Assembly: GCA_037176905.1 (NCBI GenBank)
Contig: JBBBWG010010545.1
Span: 1-21,667, forward strand
Length of the DNA stretch: 21,667 nt
Origin: Azolla pinnata
Taxonomy: Eukaryota > Streptophyta > Polypodiopsida > Salviniales > Salviniaceae
Direction of reading: 5' to 3'
Part shown: piece by piece, positions 11,065 through 21,169 of the stretch
Layout: each line of letters starts with the position of its first letter
Numbering within the stretch: position 1 is the stretch's first letter
Made by a program: the position numbers and the translations under genes
Notes under the pieces: model-generated
Seen by the model: only the letters and a program-made list of their open reading frames with translations
What the model was told of the DNA's origin: nothing
Database searches by the model: none

Positions 11065-11411
11065 TATTACAGAGATTTTTTGTGCATTTCTTATGCATAT
11101 TGAAAAGAAAACCGTATGTGATGAGGATTAGACCTACTTGTTATGTGAAGGGAAAAGATCATGCATGCATATGATGTACAAATGAACCCTTTTGATCCAA
11201 GTAAAGACCGAGAGCATTGTTACATTTAATGTCAAAATCAGCATGTAAGATGAGGATTGAAGCGGTGTGTAACTTACGAAAAGGGAGAAGCTTACATGAA
11301 AATGGAGCTAAAAAGCAAGGACTGTATCTCCACAGTCATTCCAGAGCTATAGTTATGTGGCTAGCAAGCCAATATCTTAGAAGATGTGCACCGAGCAGCA
11401 TTGAGTTCAAA
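11065..11411. other. Intergenic region between convergent PPR and DUF688 genes
   Basis: The 347 bases between the two convergent stop codons must hold both 3' UTRs. No clear AATAAA was seen on either strand. The frame downstream of the PPR stop shows no residual E2 or DYW coding. Confidence 0.5.
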
Positions 11412-12668
11412 TCAATGCCAGCAAGCTGTGCAAGTATAGACCGGAAAGAATCGAAACTTGGATCGAAATTTGTGGTCAGGTGAACTGATTTTCTCAAAGG
11501 GTTTGGAATCATCAGCTGAATCGAGCTTCAAGTAATTAGCTGTGTCAATGCTGTTCAAGCGAAGAGATTGTGCAAGCTCTACCTCTCCCACATCATCGGT
11601 AGCATCTTCATCACCAGGGATAGGGTTTGTGCACCGATGCCCAACCCATTCCTTATTCTTTTTCTGATCCATCTTCTTCTTGTTTTTCTTATTTTTGTTG
11701 GGCTTTCTTTTCATCTGAGCTGTGCAGTTGGCATCAGAGAGCTCGTTTGCCGAGGAGAGAAGCTGGGAGAAGTTGCGGCTCTGCTGCATGAGATCTCTCA
11801 GCTTCTTGCTGCTGGCTTTTGCTACCATACCACCACCACCCGCACTGGTGAGATCACGCTTGTCGAGGCAGCTTTGGCTCCGCACTTGCAAACCGAGGTG
11901 ATGGTGATTCGATGAGTGCTTGGATTTCTCAGCCGTCAACGGCACAACGCTGGCATTGTGGCCCAATCGGAAGGACATGAATCTGAACGACCTAGCCACA
12001 CCTCGGCTATGGCGACGGTATGTTGGCACAGCTTTTCTGAAATGTTCATGCTCATGAACTTCATCATCGTCATCGTCATCGTCATCATCATCATCATCAT
12101 CCTCATCGCGATCAGTATCCACCTGATCATCTTGGAGCTTGGCTAATGCTTGACATTGCATATCCAGGATGTCTTTCACTTGGAATGGTGTGGGGAGAGC
12201 TAGCAGACCGGGAGGGGGTGGAAGAGGAGGGTGATACAGCATCTTGGAGGATTTGCACAGCACCTTGTCCATGCCAGCAGCCATATCAGCATCTGCATCA
12301 GCAGCGAGCGCAGCGCTAGTCGCAATGCCAGCATGCAAACTAGCATCGAGGATCATGCTGCTGGCCTTGTCAGCCGCTTCATCAGCATCGAGAACCACAT
12401 CACCACCGACATCATCGTCATCATCCCCATGTCTGCTCACCTGTTCACCCATGCCACCTTCCAGCGTAACGTCCTCGTCCCCGCGACCCTGGATACGGAA
12501 GAAGCTGTTCTTTGCTAACCGCACGCCGTACTTCTTGTTGGGTGTACCCGGTGCAGCTTCCCATTTGAAAGGGATCCTTGCCATGCTCTGCTCCGAGAAA
12601 TAACACTTGTCTTCGTCGTACACAGCCGATGCGTATCTTGTCGCCGTGTGGGATGATTGAGAGGCCAT
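11412..12668 (-). CDS. DUF688-type plant protein, acidic and low complexity
   Basis: Function unknown. The recognisable part is IPFKWEAAPGTPN at residues 32-44, matching the P-F-x-W-E-x-x-P-G-x-P signature of plant DUF688 proteins. Further on are a proline patch (PLPPPPGLLALPTP, about 148-161), a run of about 13 Asp (near 190-204) followed by HEHEH, a basic Lys/Asn stretch (KRKPNKNKKNKKK), and an end reading SKFRFFPVYTCTACWH. The frame is open for 29 codons further upstream, to an ATG at 12755. I prefer the ATG at 12668 (418 aa) because its context GCCATGGCC is ideal and a TATA box at 12738-12743 would put transcription start after the 12755 codon. The upstream part would also lie inside the duplicated promoter unit. 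The protein looks largely disordered. It runs convergent to the PPR gene. Confidence 0.8.
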   Translation of the reverse strand: MASQSSHTATRYASAVYDEDKCYFSEQSMARIPFKWEAAPGTPNKKYGVRLAKNSFFRIQGRGDEDVTLEGGMGEQVSRHGDDDDDVGGDVVLDADEAADKASSMILDASLHAGIATSAALAADADADMAAGMDKVLCKSSKMLYHPPLPPPPGLLALPTPFQVKDILDMQCQALAKLQDDQVDTDRDEDDDDDDDDDDDDDEVHEHEHFRKAVPTYRRHSRGVARSFRFMSFRLGHNASVVPLTAEKSKHSSNHHHLGLQVRSQSCLDKRDLTSAGGGGMVAKASSKKLRDLMQQSRNFSQLLSSANELSDANCTAQMKRKPNKNKKNKKKMDQKKNKEWVGHRCTNPIPGDEDATDDVGEVELAQSLRLNSIDTANYLKLDSADDSKPFEKISSPDHKFRSKFRFFPVYTCTACWH

Positions 12669-12737
12669 GGCATTGGATGCTGGTGAGCGTAAGTTTAGAA
12701 ATGCTGGTTGTGTGATCATCCTGCTCCCCTTGTGCTC

Positions 12738-12743
12738 TTTATA
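12738..12743 (-). promoter_or_regulatory. Proximal TATA box of the DUF688 gene
   Basis: On the minus strand this reads TATAAAG, preceded by CCGT. It lies 70 bases upstream of the preferred start codon, predicting a leader of about 35-45 bases. It is the counterpart of the second box 335 bases further upstream. Confidence 0.6.
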
Positions 12744-13072
12744 ACGGAAATCCAATGCACTATATGTATGCGCTTATGTGTTTGCATATGTTGTATGCAA
12801 AGGGTTTCTGTACATGTACGTGTGTGTGTACACTGTATGTGTTTCACATGTATTTGTGTATGCCTGTATGCGTATTTTACATGTGTACACCTGCGACTAT
12901 GTTGTGTATACTCGTGTATATACTCGTGCATCGCTCTCTTTCTACATTTCTTTGCTTTGAAATGGCAGGATTGCAGTACCTTTCAAATGCTAACCAACAC
13001 CAACACAAGGATTGAATGCTGATGAGCATAAGTTCGGAATGCTTGTGTGATCATTCTACTCCCCTTGTGCTC

Positions 13073-13080
13073 TTTATAAA
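13073..13080 (-). promoter_or_regulatory. Distal duplicated TATA box (TTTATAAA)
   Basis: Copy 2 of the duplication carries CCTTTATAAAGAG on the minus strand, a better TATA match than the proximal box. Initiation here would give a leader of roughly 370 bases containing upstream ATGs. Confidence 0.5.
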
Positions 13081-13322
13081 GGCAATCCAATGCACTATAT
13101 GCATGTGCTTACGTGTATCCATATGTGTATGTAAGGGTTTCTGTACATGTATGTGTGTGTACATTGTATGTGTTTCATGTGTATATATGTATGTCTGTAT
13201 GCGTATTTTGACGTGTGTATACATGTGTATATACTCGTGCATCGCTCTCTTTTTTACATTTCTTTGCTTTGAAATGGCAGCATTGCAATACCTTTCAAAT
13301 GCTAACAAACGCCAACACAAGG

Positions 13323-16073
13323 GCATCGACAGGTTCGTTCTTTGCTCTTTGGATTCTGATTGGTAAAGAAAAGAAGAGTCAAACTATCTGGTGTTACTCT
13401 TTCATTCGTTCAAACATTGTGTTGCCATGAGAACCTACAACCTTCCGATCGGAAACGTTTCCGAGATTGTTCAATGTTCCCTTCTCTGCCTTTTTGACAT
13501 CTCCTCAGGTTAGCTCCTTCCCTTTTTCCCAACTCTTGCAAAATTTTTGGATATAGCATCTGCCAAATGTTGTGTTGATTCTACTGAGCTTTCGGAGCTC
13601 TCCCTTCTCATCTTTTTTCACGCTTTGGTTCTTGATCCATATACCATTGCTGCTTTTCAGCTCCCATCAGCGAATCTTATCGGCTTTTCAAGCCAGGCGG
13701 GGGAGTTTTCTTCTCGGTATCCCGTCTGTACCAACCTCCTCAAATGGTGCAATGGTAATCAGAGGATCTTCATATCCGAGTAATAATGCTCTGCAAAAAG
13801 GGTCCTCGAGCTTACAATCCCATCCCTTTTTGTGATGAAACAGGAAATGAAAAGAATGTAAAAGTAATGTTAATCTCTCTTTCCTGGTGTTTTTAATGCA
13901 CTGTACCCACCTCTCCTTTACAGAATCGGGCACATGAAGAAAAGTTGGTCTACTGCTGGCAATCCGGCGGCAGTTTGCTTCACATGCTGTTTCATGGAGA
14001 GCAAGCTAAGCTTATTGTTGCAGTGTAAAATTACAGTGAATGGTTTTACAGAGGGTATATTGGTTGCAGTGATCTCATGGGAATCGAAATGCTGTACATG
14101 TAGCATTCACGCTTGATCGTAGCAGAGATCTTTTGTATGAATGTCGGATCATGGGCACATGCAGTAAGGAATCACCATTGGCCCCAAGCCCTTGAAGTTG
14201 AAGCTGTTGCTTCTGCATTTTGGCTGTATCAACAAGTAATTGTTAGTTGTTCGCTTGCTGTCTTCAACGCCGAACCAGGAGTAATCGATCTCCTGTGCCA
14301 GTCTTGAGTCATGCAGAAACACAAAGCTTTCTCACAAACCACTCACTGTTGTAGTGTGAGGTTTTGAGCTGAGGGATTCAGGAGCTCCTCCACCAATGGT
14401 ACTCAAAAAAGAAAAAGGAAACTCCTTTTCAATTTCATATGGTCCAGCTCTAGTTGTGCCATCACTGAAACACGAGTAATTCGCTGGCTCTTATTCGTTG
14501 CATTTACTCCGATCTCAACCAACTTCGAGTATATTGGTAGGATCTTTCATGATGCCATCTACAGCTGCTTCACTCTCATGCTCAATTTTTGGGCCTTTTC
14601 TAGTATCATTCGAAGAGGTCAGATGAGTTGTCCAGACATGACTATATCAGTGAGAAGCATACTTAATGAGAAGCATATACCGGATTTGATGTGCATTTCT
14701 GTATTATATTGGGCCAAACATGTGCTGATGCCTTTTCACTTATTTGGAAGTGATGATTGCACATGCATCGTGAGGATTTTGATGATCTCTGTTGATTACA
14801 TGTTTTTGGCTAATAATTAGTTTTTAAGCCCGCTAACTGGAATGAGGTCATTCAAGTTCTCCTTGATGATTCGCTAATGGAACTAGCAATTATCGCTGTC
14901 TTCTTGATGCATTTGTTACTCATGTCAACTTTGAGGTTGGAATTGTAAACTAAATTCAGAGAGTAAATCCTTAATGGACATGACCAGAAGCAAGCATTTA
15001 TTTATATGTGAGCAAGCCAAGTTCCGGAGCTCGAGATTCGAACCCATGTTGAGAGTTACAGCATCATGGTAATATCGCTTCTTAAAACTTTTGAGAGGGG
15101 AAAGAGCTCGTGAATCCATAAAACAATGGCTTGTTTCTGCATGGATCTATGGAAACAAGATACAGTGAAAATGCAGTGCCATGTTTCTGTCTAGTGTTTT
15201 TCCGTTTCAGCGTTTGACACATGTACGATGCACTAGTGCAAAGAACTACAGTAACCTCGGGATACTGTTCATAACGTTTCCTTCCATAATAATAAAAAAA
15301 TCTCGTGTCTCTCCATTCTTGGCTTGATTCATTCCTATGTCAAAATATATCGGAGAAAGGAAAAACGAAAACTACAATATAGATCACAAATTCACGGCAA
15401 AATTTTCTGGAAACCACAAAGTTGGCACTGATTTGTATATCAGATTGTGTCGTTGAAATTACTAGTGAATGGTTGATTTCGGTGGTGATTAATGGAAACA
15501 ATTGCATTATGTTGAAATTAGTAGGGATACTGCATATACTAAGATAACTGCACTTTGATTTCCGATTAGCAACTTTATTAAGCATCAATCTGTAATTTAT
15601 TTTGCAGCAGCCAAACATCATTATAGATGGTTACACTCTAAATCTCTCAATCGCAAAGGATTTTTCCTGTGTGAATGAAAATTTCCTGCAGAATTTCAAT
15701 CGATTCGCGTTTGTGTAAATCGACCCATATTTTCTACTGAATTCCAACCATTTTGATTTTGTGGTGTTTTTCGTCAGTACACAAGTTTAAATACCAAGGG
15801 TTTTAAGATGAAGAATGAACTCGTAAAACATACAATCTACTAAATATTCGAAGAATTTGTACTTATATCGAAACAATGTATGTATTACATATTTGAATAT
15901 CCAAAGAATATTCTTCTGACCGGAACTACATTACATCCGGTAATTCTCCGCTTAACAACAGATTCTATACCTCTCCATTGGACAAAAGAAGGAGTGCAAT
16001 GTTATCAATTGATATACGATTCAATACTTTCTGTTCTCCTTGCAGATCTTCGCGTTGTTTCCCCCGGTTGTTT
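13323..16073. other. Intergenic region, no recognised gene
   Basis: This 2.75-kb stretch separates the DUF688 promoter from the 3' end of the At1g76660-like gene. Open frames are under 100 codons and show no family I recognise. One frame on the minus strand at about 14105-14250 reads for 50 codons without a stop, but without motifs. AATAAA-type signals for the minus-strand gene occur only some 500 bases past its stop (near 15571). Confidence 0.5.
13443..13464. promoter_or_regulatory. Overlapping palindromes with three TTCCGA/TCGGAA half-sites
   Basis: TTCCGATCGGAA (13443-13454) overlaps the 16-bp perfect palindrome TCGGAAACGTTTCCGA (13449-13464). The same 6-mer therefore appears three times in alternating orientation, with an AACGTT core. 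It lies about 780 bases upstream of the DUF688 start. It looks like a dimer-binding site, but the factor is unknown. Confidence 0.4.
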
Positions 16074-19000
16074 TTATGACACTTGCGTACTGCTTGATAA
16101 CTCTCGTTTCACACTACGGAGATCAATACCAAGATCCGCGAGCCGTTGCTCCTGTAGATCGAGGAAAGCAGCTTCTTGCCATGACAACTCTTCTGAAAGT
16201 CTGAAGATGCTTTCAGCTTGTGATTTCGCCTGACCAAAAAGTTGCCATAGTTGTTAAAAAATACTTACTCTACAATGTATACAAAACAGTTGCTACATTT
16301 TACAATTGCAATTTCAAAATATTCCATGTATTCTATGTAGTTAACATACTTAAAACAAATATGAGAAGGATTTAGCATATCTTATGCATTTTGTCTTTTG
16401 AGTATGCATCCCAAGTATTTTAAAGAAACAGCAAAATGCTTTTCATATGCTTTTATACTACGTGTTTTACAACTATGGCACTGTTCACTATACAACTACG
16501 GCACTGCCCACTAAGATACCAATCAATACAATAAAGAGAAGATAAATCACGTTCCAAGCATTATATGAAACAGAAGAAAAAATAATGTTCTTAGCTTCGG
16601 TAATATTTTACACCTATGGATATGCATTAGGAGGTTCGAGATTATGGCCCTATTCACGAGTACAATTGGGCCCTGCGAAAAAGGACCTAACAATTTGTAT
16701 GCAATATTGTACTACTCAGGACCAAAGAAAAAGAAGGTACCTATAAAGGGTGTATCTTGTCAGGAAAAATGTTTCAGTCTTGTGGCAACATTTGCATGTT
16801 TCCACCTATAAGGGGTTGAAATGGAGTAAATAATAAAACGGCCTCAGCAAGAAGATTCTGGGGCTTATAACAAATCAAAGAATGGAACCACAAGAACTGC
16901 ATGAAAGACCAACAATTTCTTTGCACCCTAAGCTAAGTGCTCATGTCGTCATGACTCATTTACACTAATTAGTTATGTATTCGTAAACCTGAGAGCCCAT
17001 TAACTCTATAACGCAAACCTGAAAGGTAGGCAAAGAAGATTCATGATGCAAAGGAAAAGAACTGTTGGCCCAAGAAGAGAGCAAAAGCTCAGAAAAAGAA
17101 ACAGTTGATTTTTTTTATTTTATTGTTTTAAGGGGGGGGGGTGTTTGTGCACCAGGTCCTAAAGAAAATCAAGAAGCAGTTCTTCCATGTAATTTGTGTG
17201 CCGCAATTCATGGGCCAAACCAACATTATCTACACCAACCTGCCTTGTAAGCTAAGCAAAAATTCCTAAATACCTTTGTAGAAAACGTTCACAAGAAGAC
17301 GTTCATAACTCAGTATATGAGGCTTGCAGTGCCTAATATCAATTTAAAATCAAGTAACTGAAGACCAGAATATATTCTCCTTACTGAGACACAAACTCAT
17401 AATCTTTTGTTCACACTAAAATCACGTGTATTTGATTTGTTCTAATTAGTTAGTTGGATTTATGAGGATTAAAGCATAATATTTGATGCATGGGTTCAGG
17501 AACCTCCTTAAGTCCATGGAAGATTTACCACCACGAAGAGTTTACCACCAGTTCATTAATTTAAAAAGACTAATGATGAAAGGGCAAATAATGATCGAAT
17601 CTTGAACATCTAAAAATAATGGCTTAACAATGTCAGGCTTTTATATACCAAGAGAGTTTCATGCCATTGTTGCGTGCACTGCATATCACTTACAATCTTT
17701 GATCTCCTCAACATCTTGACGCGAGAGGTAACTGATGATCTTCATGTTCTTAACTCATTGGCAATTTCTGAATAAACTGAGCACTCAATTCATGGCAAAA
17801 GCATCTAAATTTGCCAGGTTGCAAATCTAATAGCTTGATTTGACCATAACAAGAACCTAAGCTGGGTTGAGACATGGTGAGAATCTAACTAGCTGGTTTG
17901 CCCAAATCACTGCAAGAATATAACCACTCCCTCCAACCACTATTACTTGCTTGACTAAAACACGGCAAGAATCTGTCAAGCACAGCAAGAAAACATATAA
18001 CAAGAATCTAGCTAATTTGGTTATATAATCTACGCCGGGTAAAACACGTGGCAAAAAGCTGACCCATCTGATCGCGAATCTAGCTCTTGGTAAAAATATA
18101 TATAGCAAGAATCCAGGGCAAGCTGTGATCAGGTTGAAATACAATGAGAATCTTACAATAGCTCGATTGGATCAGTGAAAAGATTTAGTTATCTTGGTCA
18201 AAACACAACGATAGATCTAACCATAGCTCATTTAAATCACTAAAGATTTCAGTATCGAAATTATATGCAGCAAAACTCTTAACTCTAGTTCATTTAGATC
18301 ACTGAACTATCAAATAAGATCGACTAAAACACAAATAGAATATCACTAAAAGATCCACTGAGCTCGGTTAAAACACAGCGAGAATATAGCTATAGATCAT
18401 TTAACTGACTGAAAAATTCAACGGACATTGGTTTAAAACATATCGAAACCCTAACTATAGAACAGTAAAAGATTTAATGTGATCAGACAATCTAAATTTA
18501 GAATCTAACTAGCACACATAAAAAAGCAGAACCAGAATCTAACAAGCTCGGATAAAGAGCCGGTAAGATAAATCATCTCTTTTTGACCTCTTATTCACGA
18601 ATCGATCCAAGAACTAAGAATGAAACGAGTGAAATCCACTGTCAGAGAACGATAGATGGATGAGGGCACTTACTTCAATTTGCAGCCAATGTATAATCTG
18701 CTTGAACCTCTGCTCTCGATCAGCCGGATTTTGGGCCAAGGAATCCTGGAGGGAGTCTCCCGGAGCAGACCTGCAAGATTCCCTACGAGATTCCTCGGAT
18801 GAATCCAGGGAATAATCTCTCGGAGATTCCTTAGGTGAATGTCGGGACGAATCTTTCGGGGATTCCTTTGACGAGGCTCTGGAGGACACTTGGGGTTTTA
18901 AAGTTGCTACGTTGGATTCAGAAGCATCTTCTCTTCCATCTCCACTTCCATTTCTGAGATGTCTTTTTCCAGTCGCAACACTGTCGACAAAACACTCCCG

Positions 19001-21067
19001 AGCTCTGAATGAGGAATGTACGTTCAAATTCCCTTCCGTCTCGAGTCTATACTCCTCCACTCCTTCTTCTTCTTCTTCACTTTCATCTGAATCGCTGCTT
19101 TCTGTTGCCTCCCTATCATCGTCTTGAAGCTTGCATGACTTCTCAGGGAGTGGCTTCTCGAAGCTTCGGCCTCCATGCATAGCGTTATCAAGATCCTCAT
19201 CCTCTTCTTGTACAGGAGAAAAGACGCTATCTTCTCCCTCTTGTGACGAAGGTTCCATGAAAGCCTGCTTCTTGCTCTGGATGCTGATGTTCTTCTTCAT
19301 CATCATCATCATCAGCTGCTGCTGCTGCTGTAGAGAGAAATCTTCGTTTAGGCATAGAGTAGTGAGATTGTCCACGGTTATCATCTCTGAGCACAGAAGG
19401 TCCCATTGATTCTCAGAGAAAGGCTTCCGAACTCTCTGTTCTTCGTTAGAGCGGGCACCACCATACTCGTCATTATCGTTCTGCAACACAATGGAGCCTG
19501 TGTTCCCTGGTGAAGCTTCCATGAAAGCTTGCTTCTTGATGAGAAAGGCATCGTCACTCGGGCATGGATGATGCCCGAGAGTCGCTGCCGATTCTCTCTC
19601 TGGAGAGAGGAAAAGAGGTTCGGAATAGAGCTTGGCATTGCAGAGGTCTGAGGGAGAAGGATGGCTATGGCGATACAGATGAGGAGGAGGAGGAGGCGGA
19701 GGAGGAGAAGGAGAAGGAGCGCCTGTTTCTCGAAGAAGGTGAGGAAACGAAGGAGAGAGAGGATGAGAATGATGCGAGTCCAGAAGAATATTCTTCTCCG
19801 TTGAAGCCATGGCGCTCTCAGAGAAGGCGATCCGCGTTGCAGAGGGATCGACGAGGATGTTCTTCTCGGAGAAGGGGATTCTCTGCGGCAGAGAGGAGCA
19901 GATGCAGTCCCCAGAGAAGGAGGAGCGAGCATTCTCCGGTACGTCTCTGTGCTTCGCTGAGGAGGCGAGCTCTCTGCTCGCCATGGAAGAAGCTGCAGCG
20001 ATGGCAGGGAAGACCTCGACGTCTCTGTTGATCGGCACGGGAGCAGCAGCAGCAGAGACGATGCCCCCCCCAGCCACGGCCATGGAAGAAGCTGCGCAGG
20101 AGGAGGAGGAGGAGGAGGAGGAGGCAGGGAAGATGTGGTAGACGAGGTCGCGATTGGAGACGGAGGAGGAGGCGACGAAGTGGTGGAGCTCGCCATTGAT
20201 GAGCATCGTCCTCTTCCTCTCTGCGGAGAAGAGCTCCGCGAAGGGGAGCTCTGGCGATGGCGGGGTCGTGAGGTGCGCGAGCTCCGGGGGAGGGGTGAAG
20301 GGCGCGGTGGAGAGGGGCGTGGGGGGCTCCGTGGTGAAGGCGGAGTTGAACGGGGGCGTGGCGAGCACAGAGTCGAAGAAGAAAGGTCGAGAATCCATGG
20401 CGATGGCGGCAGAAGGGAAGGCGTAGGAGGAAGAAGCTGCAGCAGCAGAAGGCGAGGAGGACGAGGACGAGGACGAGGAGGACGAGGACGAAGATGAAGA
20501 AGAAGAAGAAGCGTCGGTGGGAAGCTTCAGCAGCGATGGCGATGGCGGGGGGACGAGGACGAACGGGGAAGGAGAGGGAGACGCCGATGACGACGATGCA
20601 GAAGCAGAAGCCGAAGCGGAAGCAGAAGCCGATGCAGAAGGCGATGCAGAAGACGATGCAGAAGCTGCTGATGAAGGATCCGCAGGAAGGATCGCTGCAG
20701 AAGGAGGAGGAGGAGGAGGATGAGGAGGAGGGGAAGCGGAAGAGCGCACGCCGTGGCGATGGCGATGGCGCTCGCTGGAGCTTCTGCTGCTCCTGCAGGC
20801 GAAGCAATGGAACCTTCCCCAGCAGCTCCGCCATCCGTTGGAAGCAGAAGCAGAAGCAGAAGCAGAAGCAGAAGCAGCAGAAGAAGCAGAAGCAGAAGCA
20901 GAAGCAGAAGCAGCAGAAGAAGCAGAAGCAGAAGCAGAAGCAGAAGCAGAAGCAGACGAAGACGAAGACGAAGACGAAGACGAAGACGAAGACGAAGAAG
21001 AAGAGGATTCATGGCGGGCGAGGAAGAGCTCTGTGCGCGCAGAGCTGGTCGAGGTGGGAGCCGCCAT
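16074..21067 (-). CDS. At1g76660-like proline/serine-rich protein, two exons
   Basis: Function unknown; Arabidopsis relatives (At1g76660, At5g52430) are listed as uncharacterised or hydroxyproline-rich proteins. Exon 1 is 21067-18674 (798 codons) and exon 2 is 16229-16074 (51 codons plus TAA). The diagnostic block at about 237-278 includes FTTEPPTPLSTAPFTPPPEL and LTTPPSPELPFAELF. Near 78-93 is GWRSCWGRFHCFACRS, the Trp/Cys start typical of the family. The N-terminus and residues about 133-213 are Ser and Ser-Ala runs from expanded triplets. A Ser-rich part with ESP(K/R)D repeats lies near 730-780. The donor GAA|GTAAGT and acceptor GGTCAG|GCG are both phase 0, and the join gives a continuous amphipathic helix (IIHWLQIE, then SEELSWQEAAFLDLQEQRL). 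Without the intron the frame runs on to a stop at 18614 with an unremarkable tail. The start context GCCATGGCG is strong. At 849 aa it is about twice the size I expect for the family. Confidence 0.78.
16230..18673 (-). other. Intron of the At1g76660-like gene
   Basis: A 2444-base intron between donor GTAAGT (18673-18668) and acceptor TTTTTGGTCAG (ending 16230). AT-rich, with no coding signal I can support on either strand. It holds a G9 run near 17134 and a degenerate minisatellite in its 5' third. Further small exons cannot be excluded, but the phases of the two exons agree directly. Confidence 0.65.
17840..18490. repeat. Degenerate intronic minisatellite
   Basis: On the plus strand, recurring blocks AAAACAC(A/G), GCAAGAATCTA, ATAGCTCATTTA and GATCACT(G)AA alternate. 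AAAACA anchors fall at about 17957, 18041, 18200, 18326, 18370 and 18435. Spacing is irregular (44-159 bases), consistent with an old array of roughly 65-bp units that has lost and gained pieces. It lies about 180-830 bases downstream of the gene's splice donor. Confidence 0.6.
20430..21005. repeat. Expanded triplet/hexamer tracts encoding Ser and Ser-Ala runs
   Basis: Three low-complexity blocks lie inside exon 1: GAAGCA hexamers and GAC/GAA triplets at 20841-21005, a GCAGAAGC-type block at about 20585-20675, and GAGGAC/GAAGAA triplets at about 20440-20515. They encode residues about 22-76, 131-161 and 185-210. The repeats leave all six frames open, so long spurious reading frames appear on both strands. 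Confidence 0.9.
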
Positions 21068-21169
21068 GGCGATGGGAGGAGCTCCAGAGCTCTCTGCGCC
21101 TCCCCCGCCCCGCTTCTTCTTCTTCTTCTTCTTCTTCTTCTTCTTCTTCTGCTGCTGCTGCGGCTATGG
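21068..21169 (-). promoter_or_regulatory. Probable 5' leader with (TTC)n/(GAA)n tract
   Basis: Immediately upstream of the minus-strand start is a GC-rich 45-base stretch with GAGCTC repeats. Next comes an uninterrupted CTT array at 21113-21150 on the plus strand (GAA on the gene's strand) and a short CTG run. This is probably transcribed leader; no TATA box is visible. Confidence 0.45.

Larger units (their letters stand above)
12672..13322 (-). repeat. Tandem duplication of the DUF688 leader and core promoter
   Basis: Copy 1 (12672-13010, 339 bp) and copy 2 (13011-13322, about 312 bp) are collinear. Shared blocks include TGTGCTCTTTATAA, ATCCAATGCACTATATG, AGGGTTTCTGTACATGTA, TATACTCGTGCATCGCTCTC and ACATTTCTTTGCTTTGAAAT. 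The internal stretch is alternating TG/CA-rich and could adopt Z-DNA. The gene-side edge falls within four bases of the preferred start codon, so the duplicated unit is almost purely 5' flank. Point differences and small indels show it is not brand new. Confidence 0.9.

Noticed and set aside
12669..12755. N-terminal extension of the DUF688 protein to the ATG at 12755.
   Set aside because: A TATA box lies inside it and the region belongs to the duplicated promoter unit; kept only as an alternative start.
12708..13430. Plus-strand frames rich in Cys, Tyr, Val and Met in the TG-rich duplication.
   Set aside because: The amino-acid pattern reflects alternating TG/CA repeats in the promoter duplication, and frames in the two copies are not conserved.
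13688..13933. An 81-codon minus-strand frame reading LLLGYEDPLITIAPFEEV.
   Set aside because: It looks protein-like locally, but there is no recognised family, no splice partner and no conserved motif.
14105..14250. Minus-strand 50-codon open stretch with a Gln-rich start, considered as a retroelement remnant.
   Set aside because: No reverse transcriptase, integrase or protease motif and no terminal repeats were found nearby.
19381..20834. Two long minus-strand frames (271 and 338 codons) overlapping the At1g76660-like exon in other frames.
   Set aside because: They are low complexity (Pro, Leu, Phe, Ser runs) and lie opposite a frame that carries the conserved FTTEP...PFTPPPEL block.
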